A stretch of 5,872 bases of DNA from an uncultured Gemmatimonadota bacterium (lineage in GTDB: Bacteria > Gemmatimonadota > Gemmatimonadetes > Longimicrobiales > Gaopeijiaceae): assembly GCA_938030915.1 (NCBI GenBank), contig CALHIO010000172.1:1-5872 (forward strand), read 5' to 3'. Numbering within the stretch: the first letter of the stretch is position 1; each line of letters opens with the position of its first letter. The translations under genes were made by a program, and so were the position numbers. This document shows positions 1 through 5,872 of this stretch, in pieces. Under the pieces are notes generated by a model, which worked only from the letters and a program-made list of their open reading frames with translations, was not told the DNA's origin and ran no database searches.

Positions 1-480
1 CTGGTCGGCCTGCTGCGGAATATCCTCGGGGCCGATCAGGTCAACTTCGTCAGCGCGCCACACCTGGCACGGCAGCGCGACATCTCCGTCGCGCGCACCC
101 GTGTCTCCAGCCACTCCTCGTACGGTGAGTATGTGGAGATCGTGGTCGAGGCCGAGCGCGGCGATCTCCGTCTCGCCGGTGCGCTGCTCGGGGAGGGGCA
201 CCCCCGGATCGTTCGCATCGGCGAGTATCATGTCGATGTCGTCCCGGCCGGTTCGCTCATCGTTCTCCTCAATGACGATGTGCCGGGTGTAATCGGGCGG
301 GTCGGCACCCTGCTCGGCGATCACTCGATCAACATCGCGGGTTATCACCAGGCTCGCCTGTCGCGAGGCGGCGAGGCACTGGCCGCGATCGTTGTCGACG
401 AGGAAGTTTCCGAAGACGTGCGTGACGCGCTCCTCGGACTTCCCGAGGTCTCGCGTGCCGTCGTCCTGCATCTGGACTGA
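1..480 (+). CDS. serA: D-3-phosphoglycerate dehydrogenase, C-terminal part (5' end outside window)
   Basis: SerA oxidises 3-phosphoglycerate to 3-phosphohydroxypyruvate with NAD+, the first step of the phosphorylated serine pathway, in the cytosol. The open frame enters at base 1 and gives 159 visible residues before TGA; the catalytic and NAD-binding domains lie upstream of the window. Visible residues 1-82 fit the allosteric substrate-binding (ASB) region of long, type I SerA proteins, with the characteristic run VNFVSAPHLARQR at about 14-26. Residues 84-159 form an ACT domain, with NDDVPGVIGRVG (91-102), the INIA turn near 110-113 and the distal strand ALAAIVVD. ACT domains of this enzyme bind L-serine for feedback inhibition, so this copy is probably serine-regulated. 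The EF-hand gene follows after 20 bases. A GTG at base 133 is in frame but internal and is not a real start. The ASB-ACT pair is specific enough that another ACT enzyme is unlikely. Confidence 0.93.
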   Translation: MVGLLRNILGADQVNFVSAPHLARQRDISVARTRVSSHSSYGEYVEIVVEAERGDLRLAGALLGEGHPRIVRIGEYHVDVVPAGSLIVLLNDDVPGVIGRVGTLLGDHSINIAGYHQARLSRGGEALAAIVVDEEVSEDVRDALLGLPEVSRAVVLHLD

Positions 481-500
481 CTCTTTCACCGACATACACC

Positions 501-1043
501 ATGCTCACCGATCTGCAGACCAAGAAGCTGACCCGGTACTTCGAGGTCTACGACATCGACGACGATGGCTCGATCGAGGCGTCGGACTTCGAACGGATCG
601 TCGAGAACGTTCGGGTGCTCCATGGTCAAGACGGCAACGGTCAGGTGGCGTTGAGCGGAGCGTACCGGAAGCTCTGGACGCGTATCGCGGGCGCCGATGG
701 TGATGGCGATGGTGCGGTGGACCTCGATGAATGGCTCGCATACTGGCAGGTCACGCTCGAGAGCGATGAGCGCTTCCAGGAAGAGGTGGCTGGGCTGACT
801 CATCGCCTGTTCACCGTCTTCGATCTGGACGAGGACGACATGATCGGCCGGTCCGAGTTCGCCGATTTCTTCGGCGTGTTCGGGCTGTCGGTGGATCTGG
901 CCGAATCGGTCTTCGACGCTCTCGACACGAATGACGACGGTTCGATCACACGGGACGAACTGCTCCAGGCGAGCGCGGAGTTCTTCCGGAGCGACGACGT
1001 GGAGTCGGTCGGAAACATGCTGTACGGCCCCTACGGGGCCTGA
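501..1043 (+). CDS. Four-EF-hand calcium-binding protein, calerythrin-like
   Basis: This is a 180-residue acidic protein with no signal peptide or membrane segment, so it is probably cytosolic. It has four 12-residue EF-hand loops: residues 18-29 (DIDDDGSIEASD), 66-77 (DGDGDGAVDLDE), 108-119 (DLDEDDMIGRSE) and 142-153 (DTNDDGSITRDE). Each loop has acidic or Asn ligands at positions 1, 3 and 5 and an acid at position 12, so all four look able to bind a metal ion. Loop 1 ends in Asp rather than the usual Glu, and loop 3 has Asp in place of the usual Gly at position 6. Length and spacing match the calerythrin/sarcoplasmic calcium-binding protein type known from actinobacteria, which are thought to be calcium buffers or sensors; that role is inferred here. 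The ATG at 501 lies 20 bases after the serA stop and has no Shine-Dalgarno sequence, so expression may depend on readthrough from serA. Loop 2 is encoded by three tandem GATGGY units (696-713). The target partner is unknown. Confidence 0.9.
   Translation: MLTDLQTKKLTRYFEVYDIDDDGSIEASDFERIVENVRVLHGQDGNGQVALSGAYRKLWTRIAGADGDGDGAVDLDEWLAYWQVTLESDERFQEEVAGLTHRLFTVFDLDEDDMIGRSEFADFFGVFGLSVDLAESVFDALDTNDDGSITRDELLQASAEFFRSDDVESVGNMLYGPYGA
1026..1040 (+). other. Short GC hairpin at the EF-hand/nuclease junction
   Basis: GGCCCC (1026-1031) and GGGGCC (1035-1040) form a perfect 6-bp stem with a TAC loop, ending one base before the EF-hand stop codon. No T-run follows, so it is not a typical terminator. 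The 3' arm contains GGGG about 10 bases ahead of the nuclease ATG, the only purine-rich stretch there that could serve as a ribosome site. Folding would hide it, and ribosomes finishing the EF-hand gene would open it. That coupling role is inference; the arms also encode Gly-Pro-Tyr-Gly-Ala, and chance is possible in GC-rich DNA. Confidence 0.3.
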
Positions 1044-1048
1044 CACCG

Positions 1049-2443
1049 ATGCGCCTGACCTTCTGGGGTGCGGCTCAGACCGTCACGGGTTCACTGCACA
1101 TGCTCGAGTTCGGGGACACCCGGTTGTTCATGGACTGTGGCCTCTTCCAGGGTCGTCGGTCCGAGGCGGGTCGGATGAACAGTGAGTTCCCCGCGCATGC
1201 CACCACGGTGGATTTCGTGTTGTTGTCGCACGCCCATATCGATCACTCGGGGCTGCTGCCGAAGCTCTACCGGGATGGATTCCGCGGCCGGGTGTTCGCG
1301 ACGGCTGCGACACGTGATCTGTGCACCTCGATGCTCGCGGACAGCGCGCATATCCAGGCGAAGGATGCGCAGTGGGTGAACAAGCGCGAGCGGCGCCGCG
1401 GCGGGGATATGGTCGCGCCGCTGTATTCGGCCGAGGACGTAGAGGGCGTGCTGGGACTCTTCGTCGATGTGGCGTACGACGAGCCGTTTCATCCGGTCGA
1501 TGGACTGACCGTCACCTACCGGGACGCGGGCCACATCCTCGGCTCGGCGACGATGCTGCTCGAGGTCATCGAGGGTGATCGGACCGTTCGGATCGGCTTC
1601 ACCGGAGACGTCGGACGGGCGGATCGACCGATCCTTCGTGACCCCCAGCCGATGGATGATTGCGATTACCTGATTTGTGAGTCGACGTACGGCGGGCGGA
1701 CGCACGAGCCAGCGGATCAGGCGAAGGAGCGCCTGGCGAATGTCGTCGGGGAGACTGCACGACGCGGTGGGAAGGTCATCATCCCCGCGTTCGCGGTAGG
1801 CCGCACTCAAGAGATCGTACATCGCCTCGACGAGCTCACGAACGAGGGCCGACTTCCGCCGATTCCCGTGTACGTCGATTCGCCGCTCGCCGTGAACGTC
1901 ACAGACGTCTTTCGACGGCACCCGGAGTGCTACGACGCGGATCTCATTGAGTACATGGAGACCGATTCGGACCCGTTCGGCTTCGCTCGACTGAGCTACG
2001 TACGTAACGTGCAGGAGTCCAAGCAACTCAACGCCTCACGACTTCCGATGGTGATCATCTCGGCGTCGGGGATGTGTGAGGCCGGTCGGATCCTGCATCA
2101 TCTGCGCAACAACATCGAGGATCCGAAGAACACCGTGATGATCGTCGGCTTCTGCGCGCCGCATACGCTCGGTCGTCGTATCGTGGAACGACGGCGGGAG
2201 GTGAAGATCTTCGGCGAGCCGCACCGTCTGCGGGCCGAGGTGGAGGTGATGAACGCCTACTCCGCGCACGCCGACGAGCCCGAACTCGTCGAGTTCGTGA
2301 GTCATCTCGACCCTGGTCGACTCCAGAAGATCTTCCTGGTGCACGGCGACCCGGATCGGCAGCTGGCGCTGTACGACGCGTTGAAGGCGGGGGGGTACCC
2401 CACGGCGTATGGGCCGGAGCGAGGGGAGAGCTTCGAGCTCTGA
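1049..2443 (+). CDS. MBL-fold/beta-CASP RNA-processing nuclease (CPSF73-like, YSH1 family)
   Basis: The product is a predicted zinc-dependent cytosolic ribonuclease of 464 residues, full length for bacterial relatives such as the Thermus TTHA0252 type. MBL motifs are all present: D29 in FMDCG, HAHIDH at 61-66, H162 in AGHILGSA and D187 in FTGD. The beta-CASP insertion follows: ESTYG (211-215, motif A acid E211), IPAFAVGRTQE (245-255), YVDSPL (275-280) and SASGMCEAGRILHHL (338-352, motif B). MIVGFCAPHTLGRR is at 364-377. The chain returns to the MBL fold with YSAHAD (404-409, motif C H407) and VHGD (431-434, H432). All expected metal ligands are intact, so it should be active. Family members cleave RNA as endo- and/or 5' exonucleases; this sequence does not decide which. 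There is no KH domain or long C-terminal dimerisation domain as in RNase J. The ATG at 1049 is 5 bases after the EF-hand stop, suggesting co-transcription and possibly coupled translation. Confidence 0.94.
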   Translation: MRLTFWGAAQTVTGSLHMLEFGDTRLFMDCGLFQGRRSEAGRMNSEFPAHATTVDFVLLSHAHIDHSGLLPKLYRDGFRGRVFATAATRDLCTSMLADSAHIQAKDAQWVNKRERRRGGDMVAPLYSAEDVEGVLGLFVDVAYDEPFHPVDGLTVTYRDAGHILGSATMLLEVIEGDRTVRIGFTGDVGRADRPILRDPQPMDDCDYLICESTYGGRTHEPADQAKERLANVVGETARRGGKVIIPAFAVGRTQEIVHRLDELTNEGRLPPIPVYVDSPLAVNVTDVFRRHPECYDADLIEYMETDSDPFGFARLSYVRNVQESKQLNASRLPMVIISASGMCEAGRILHHLRNNIEDPKNTVMIVGFCAPHTLGRRIVERRREVKIFGEPHRLRAEVEVMNAYSAHADEPELVEFVSHLDPGRLQKIFLVHGDPDRQLALYDALKAGGYPTAYGPERGESFEL

Positions 2444-2449
2444 CCGGTC
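2427..2449. terminator. Two short palindromes at the convergent gene junction, possible weak bidirectional terminator
   Basis: AGAGCT (2427-2432) and AGCTCT (2436-2441) pair around a TCG loop and run into the nuclease stop codon. Directly after is the 8-base palindrome GACCGGTC (2442-2449). Convergent genes end here with only 12 bases between stop codons, so some transcription stop is expected. There is no T-run on either strand and the stems are short, so intrinsic termination is doubtful; Rho-dependent or overlapping transcript ends are equally possible. Confidence 0.2.
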
Positions 2450-2455
2450 GGGCGA

Positions 2456-5400
2456 CTACGTCCGAAGGGCGTTCGCCAGAATCACCGCGGCGTGCACCGC
2501 CTGTCGACCCGTTCCGTCCGCGATCTGTGCACGGCAGCTCGTACCGTCCGCGACGACACATGCGTCGGCCGCCGCCGCACGGATCACGGGGAGGAGGTCC
2601 AGTTCGCCGATCGCCATCGACGTTTCGTAATGCTCGGCGTGGTACCCGAATGCTCCGGCCATTCCACAGCAACCGGATTCGATCGGCTCAACGGTGACGT
2701 CCGGCAGGCGGGCCAGCATGCGATCCACCGCAGAGACTCCCGCGAAGGCTTTCTGGTGACAGTGGCCATGGCGAAGGACGTGCGTTCGCTCGGCGGGTGG
2801 ATCTCCAACTCGTCCCTCGCTCGACTCGAACGGGAGCGTTCGGCCCTCCTGCCACGCCGCATCCAGGTACTCTTCCAGCATCGTCGCACGCTCTGCCAGG
2901 GCGTCGGCGGCGGGTCCGGGGAGGAGGGCGGGGATCTCGTCCCGAAGCGTGTAGAGGCACGACGGTTCGAGCCCGACGATCGGAATGTCCCGGCTGGCCA
3001 GCGCGGTCGCTGCAGACACCATTCGTTCGGCTTCCTGGATCGCCTCTTCGACCATCCCTGCGCTCAGGTAGGTCCGGCCGCAGCACAGCGGGCGTTCGCC
3101 CTCTCCGGCACGAAGCGCGACGACGTGCGCTCCCGAGGCTGCGAGGAGCCGCGTTGCGGCTCTGGGAATCTCCGGCTCGAACCAGCGGGAGAACGTGTCC
3201 ACGAAGAGGGCTACGGTCGGTGCGTTCGCGTTCGTTCGGACATCACGCTCGCTCGGTGAACTCGTGCCTTCCGCCCCGAGCGGGTCGCGGGCCGCATCCA
3301 CGTCCCGATCCCGCCAAGGCTTTGCGGCCCAGCGGGGGAGCGCGCGTTCCGAGGCCAGACCGAGGAGGCCTCGCCCCGGAAGGCGCGCTGCCGCGTTCAG
3401 CAGCGGCGAGAGGGGGGCGACCTTCGGCGCCATCCGTGGCAGTGCACTCAGAATTCGCTCTCTGAGCGGGACGCCCTCGAGACGGTTCCTCCGGTGCTGC
3501 CACTCGATCTTCATCCGAGCCATGTCGACGCCGGCCGGACACTCCCGAGCACATCCCTTGCATGAAATGCAGAGCGACATCGCCTCGACCATGTCCGGCG
3601 AGTCCAGACCGTCCTCGCCCAGCTGGCCGGTCAGCGCGAGCCGGAGTGCGTTCGCGCGGCCGCGCGTCGAGTGACGTTCCTCGCGGGTCGCGCGAAACGA
3701 CGGACACATCACGCCCGGGTCGGTCTTCCGGCACGCTCCGTTGTTGTTGCACCGCTCGGTCGCTCCCAGCAGCCCCCCCGTCTCGGCCCAGTCGAGCACC
3801 ACGGGCAATGCCGCCGCGGCCCGGCTCTCATCGTAGTCGGGGTGGAATCGAAAGAGGGATCGATCGTCCATGGCAGGCGGATCGACGATCTTGCCGGGGT
3901 TGAGGATCCCGAGCGGGTCGAAGGTCTTCTTGATGTCCCGAAAGACGCCGACCAGCTGCTCGCCCACCATCGAGGTGAGGAACTCCGATCGGAGGATGCC
4001 GTCTCCATGCTCGCCCGAGTGCGTGCCGGCGAAGCGGCGGACGACGTCGTGAGTCTCCTCGGCGATCCGTCGCAACGCGGCGATGTCGTCCGGGTCACGC
4101 AGGTTGAGGGCGGGTCGGACGTGGAGGCAGCCGACGGATGCGTGCGCGTACCACGTGCCGTCCGTGCCGTGCCGTTGGAAGATCTCGTCGACCGCAGTGG
4201 CGTACTCGGCGAGGTGCTCCAGGGGGACGACACAGTCCTCGATGAACGAGATCGGCTTACGCGGGCCCGCCATCGACATGACGATGTTCAGTCCCGCCTT
4301 CCGGACGCTCCACACGGCGGCCTGCTCGGTCGGCGAGATCGCCTGCACCACGGAGTCCGGATATCCGAGGTCTCCCATCAGCTCGTCGAGGCGAGCGAGG
4401 TCGCGGGCGGGATCGGCGCCCGGATCGGCGGACGTGAACTCGACGAGGAGGAGCGCTCCGGGCGTGCCCCGCACGAAGCTCGACATCGCCGCTCGGTGGT
4501 CCGCTCGTTCACCGGCGAGCCTGAGGACGTTCGAGTCCACCAGCTCGACCGCCGACGGTCCGAGTGTGACGAGGTGCTGCACGGAGTCGAGCGCTCGCAC
4601 GAGGTCGGGAAAGTGACACACGCCGAGTACGCGCCGACGCGGAAGCTCGGCCAGCCCGAGCCTGAGGCGCGAGAAGAACGCCAGCGTGCCCTCCGATCCG
4701 ACCAGAAGTCGAGCCAGTGCCTCGGCTCCCGGGCCGATCCGGTCCAGATTGTAGCCCGCGACGTTTCGCATCGTGCGGGGCTGTCGCCGCCGGATCTCCT
4801 CGGCGTTCCTCGCGTGGAGATCGAGGATCCGGATGCGCTCCTGCTCGATCATGTCCGCGCCACCCGCACGTACGGCCTCTCCGAGCCAGAGCCGGCGACC
4901 GTCGGCGAGTACGACCTCGAGGTCGATCACGTTGTCGACCATCATGCCGTACCGAATGGATCGGGAGCCCGCGCTGTTGTTGCCCGCCATTCCGCCCAGC
5001 GTCGCGCGGCTTCCTGTCGAGGGGTCCACCGGAAACCAGAGACCGTCCGACGTCAGGTGCGCGTTGAGGTGGTCGAGGACAACACCCGGTCCGACGTCGA
5101 TCCGTCCCGCAAACTCGGCCTGCGAGCCGGCGCCGGTCGATTCTCCCGGCGCCACGGCCTCCACATCGCCGATGTCGTTCAGATGGCGGTGCGTATCGAG
5201 TATGATCGCCCGTCCGATCGTCTGTCCGCACTGCGACGTACCCCCACCTCTCGGAAGGACAGGCACACCCCGGTCGCGCGCGATCTCCAGCACGGCCTGG
5301 ACGTCGGCGGCGTGCCGCGGAAAGACGACTCCGAGCGGCTCGATCTGGTAGTGCGACGCGTCGGTGGCGTAGAGACCGCGCGTGAGGGCGTCGAAGCGAA

Positions 5401-5473
5401 CCTCGCCCTCCACGGCTCGTGTCAGAGCCCGTTCGAGCTCTGGATCACCGGGGGCGATTCGGGTCGCGGCCAT
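2456..5473 (-). CDS. FAD-linked D-2-hydroxyacid dehydrogenase fused to Fe-S and CCG domains (YdiJ/GlcD-GlcF type)
   Basis: This 1005-residue protein joins a GlcD/D-lactate-dehydrogenase-like flavoprotein to a GlcF/GlpC-like iron-sulfur part. The FAD-binding PCMH region covers about residues 44-270, with PRGGGTS (74-80), ATLGGMAGNNSAG (157-169) and GSEGTLAFF (259-267). The FAD-oxidase C-terminal domain follows: H444 and H451 in HASVGCLH, E488 in HSGEHGDG (485-492), matching the His-His-Glu metal/substrate site of D-2-hydroxyglutarate dehydrogenases, then FDPLGILNPGKI (518-529). Fe-S cysteines are C575, C581 and C590, then C635, C638, C641 and C645 (CxxCxxCxxxCP). After a linker come two CCG domains: LCCGR (796-800) with PSC at 837-839, and GHCHQ (903-907) with SGCCG (933-937). 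No membrane segment or signal peptide is seen; electrons probably pass through the clusters to a quinone or other carrier. The substrate could be D-2-hydroxyglutarate, D-lactate or glycolate. The start is the ATG at 5471-5473 with weak ribosome binding; the stop is TAG. It converges on the nuclease gene and diverges from the aminotransferase. Confidence 0.92.
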   Translation of the reverse strand: MAATRIAPGDPELERALTRAVEGEVRFDALTRGLYATDASHYQIEPLGVVFPRHAADVQAVLEIARDRGVPVLPRGGGTSQCGQTIGRAIILDTHRHLNDIGDVEAVAPGESTGAGSQAEFAGRIDVGPGVVLDHLNAHLTSDGLWFPVDPSTGSRATLGGMAGNNSAGSRSIRYGMMVDNVIDLEVVLADGRRLWLGEAVRAGGADMIEQERIRILDLHARNAEEIRRRQPRTMRNVAGYNLDRIGPGAEALARLLVGSEGTLAFFSRLRLGLAELPRRRVLGVCHFPDLVRALDSVQHLVTLGPSAVELVDSNVLRLAGERADHRAAMSSFVRGTPGALLLVEFTSADPGADPARDLARLDELMGDLGYPDSVVQAISPTEQAAVWSVRKAGLNIVMSMAGPRKPISFIEDCVVPLEHLAEYATAVDEIFQRHGTDGTWYAHASVGCLHVRPALNLRDPDDIAALRRIAEETHDVVRRFAGTHSGEHGDGILRSEFLTSMVGEQLVGVFRDIKKTFDPLGILNPGKIVDPPAMDDRSLFRFHPDYDESRAAAALPVVLDWAETGGLLGATERCNNNGACRKTDPGVMCPSFRATREERHSTRGRANALRLALTGQLGEDGLDSPDMVEAMSLCISCKGCARECPAGVDMARMKIEWQHRRNRLEGVPLRERILSALPRMAPKVAPLSPLLNAAARLPGRGLLGLASERALPRWAAKPWRDRDVDAARDPLGAEGTSSPSERDVRTNANAPTVALFVDTFSRWFEPEIPRAATRLLAASGAHVVALRAGEGERPLCCGRTYLSAGMVEEAIQEAERMVSAATALASRDIPIVGLEPSCLYTLRDEIPALLPGPAADALAERATMLEEYLDAAWQEGRTLPFESSEGRVGDPPAERTHVLRHGHCHQKAFAGVSAVDRMLARLPDVTVEPIESGCCGMAGAFGYHAEHYETSMAIGELDLLPVIRAAAADACVVADGTSCRAQIADGTGRQAVHAAVILANALRT

Positions 5474-5571
5474 CTGGTCGTCTGATCGGGGGGCGGACCC
5501 TATCTTGGCCCGTTCCTGGACGGCGCCAACCTACGCCTCGCCGTCCCCTGTCGCATCCGAGCGAGTGCACG
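5474..5571. promoter_or_regulatory. Divergent intergenic region between flavoprotein and aminotransferase genes
   Basis: This 98-base gap is the only sizeable non-coding stretch and must hold the promoter of the minus-strand flavoprotein gene, and probably that of the plus-strand aminotransferase. A TATCTT hexamer at 5501-5506 matches four of six bases of a sigma-70 -10 box on the plus strand, but no good -35 box sits at the right distance. No convincing promoter is seen on the minus strand. There is a G-run at 5488-5493. No clear operator-like inverted repeat was found. The regulatory role rests on position, not on motifs. Confidence 0.4.
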
Positions 5572-5872
5572 GTGACGTACCACAGCGGACGCCATTTCCT
5601 CCAGCTTCCCGGCCCGACGAACACGCCCGAACGTGTCCTGCGGGCCATGTCGAAGCCGACCATCGACCACCGGGGTCCGGAGTTCGCGGAGCTGACCCTG
5701 CGTCTCCTCGAGGGGACGCGCCGGCTCTTCAAGACCGAGCACGACGTCTTCATTCACCCGGCCTCCGGCAGCGGAGCGTGGGAGGCGGCGATCGTAAACA
5801 CCCTGTCGGCGGGCGATCGAGTCGTATCGTTCGAGCAGGGTTTCTTCGCGCAGACGTGGGCCCGGGTCGCCG
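5572..5872 (+). CDS. Class V PLP aminotransferase, serine/alanine-glyoxylate type, N-terminal part (3' end outside window)
   Basis: One hundred residues are visible before the window ends. The sequence GRHFLQLPGPTNTPERVLRA (residues 6-25) followed by DHRGPEF (32-38) is the hallmark N-terminus of serine-glyoxylate/alanine-glyoxylate/serine-pyruvate aminotransferases. SGSGAWEA (65-72) fits the PLP phosphate-binding turn. The PLP lysine lies outside the window. These cytosolic enzymes transfer an amino group from serine or alanine to glyoxylate or pyruvate. Relatives can also replace SerC in serine synthesis, so the exact reaction is open. GTG at 5572 is chosen as start because it places the conserved GRHF motif about six residues in, as in relatives; the next in-frame ATG (5647) would remove the LPGPTN motif. 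Upstream there is only a weak GAG-type ribosome site (5563-5565). The gene is divergent from the flavoprotein gene, and the two may share a control region. Confidence 0.9.
   Translation, partial: MTYHSGRHFLQLPGPTNTPERVLRAMSKPTIDHRGPEFAELTLRLLEGTRRLFKTEHDVFIHPASGSGAWEAAIVNTLSAGDRVVSFEQGFFAQTWARVA

Noticed and set aside
696..713. Tandem GATGGY repeat, possible microsatellite
   Set aside because: The three units encode the Asp-Gly pairs of EF-hand loop 2, so protein constraint explains them.
486..1046. 186-codon minus-strand open frame covering the EF-hand gene
   Set aside because: The plus-strand frame encodes four textbook EF-hand loops; the reverse frame shows no known motif.
1995..2009. 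TACGTACGTAACGT palindrome-like stretch as an operator
   Set aside because: It is inside the nuclease coding region at a well-behaved coding stretch, with no promoter nearby; chance is the simplest explanation.
1091..2026. 311-codon open frame on the minus strand opposite the nuclease gene
   Set aside because: It is fully antisense to the beta-CASP nuclease, which has all its motifs. The composition and lack of domains mark it as a shadow frame.
2492..3465. Overlapping plus-strand open frames of 255 and 222 codons over the end of the flavoprotein gene
   Set aside because: They oppose the CCG domains of the flavoprotein, are rich in Arg, Pro and Gly, and have no support from spacing or motifs.
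3671..5485. 604-codon open frame on the plus strand opposite the flavoprotein gene
   Set aside because: It lies entirely antisense to a gene with clear conserved motifs throughout. Its translation is rich in Arg, Asp, Val and His with no recognisable domain, as expected for the mirror frame of a high-GC gene.

Overview
The window is GC-rich bacterial DNA, tightly packed with five protein-coding genes, two of them cut by the window edges. Third codon positions are strongly G/C, gaps between genes are short, and none of the four visible start codons has a strong Shine-Dalgarno sequence. The gene content would fit an environmental high-GC lineage such as Gemmatimonadota, an actinobacterium or a proteobacterium. 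The sequence alone does not settle which, and no taxonomic claim is firm.

Layout: (1) Bases 1-480 (+) hold the C-terminal part of D-3-phosphoglycerate dehydrogenase (serA), covering the allosteric substrate-binding region and the ACT domain. (2) Bases 501-1043 (+) encode a 180-residue protein with four EF-hand loops, resembling calerythrin. (3) Bases 1049-2443 (+) encode a complete metallo-beta-lactamase/beta-CASP RNA-processing nuclease of the CPSF73-like family. These three genes are co-directional with gaps of 20 and 5 bases and probably form one transcription unit. (4) Bases 2456-5473 (-) encode a 1005-residue fusion flavoprotein: an FAD-linked D-2-hydroxyacid dehydrogenase, then an iron-sulfur module, then two CCG (HdrB/GlpC-type) domains. 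It converges on the nuclease gene with only 12 bases between stop codons. (5) Bases 5572-5872 (+) are the start of a class V aminotransferase of the serine/alanine-glyoxylate type, divergent from gene 4 across a 98-base gap.

How the genes may work together: the first, fourth and fifth genes point to one metabolic theme. SerA starts serine synthesis and, in studied bacteria, also reduces 2-oxoglutarate to D-2-hydroxyglutarate. Large FAD/Fe-S D-2-hydroxyacid dehydrogenases (YdiJ-like) can oxidise D-2-hydroxyglutarate back. Class V aminotransferases can act as the transaminase of serine synthesis or as serine-glyoxylate aminotransferases. A serine/2-hydroxyglutarate recycling set is therefore a reasonable hypothesis. 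A glycolate/glyoxylate pathway (hydroxyacid oxidation plus glyoxylate transamination) is the main alternative. The EF-hand protein and the RNase have no obvious role in either scheme.

No RNA gene, CRISPR array, mobile element or broken gene was seen. I found no clearly novel system. The most interesting points are the metabolic neighbourhood, the four-loop EF-hand protein embedded in an operon, and the single-chain FAD/Fe-S/CCG fusion.
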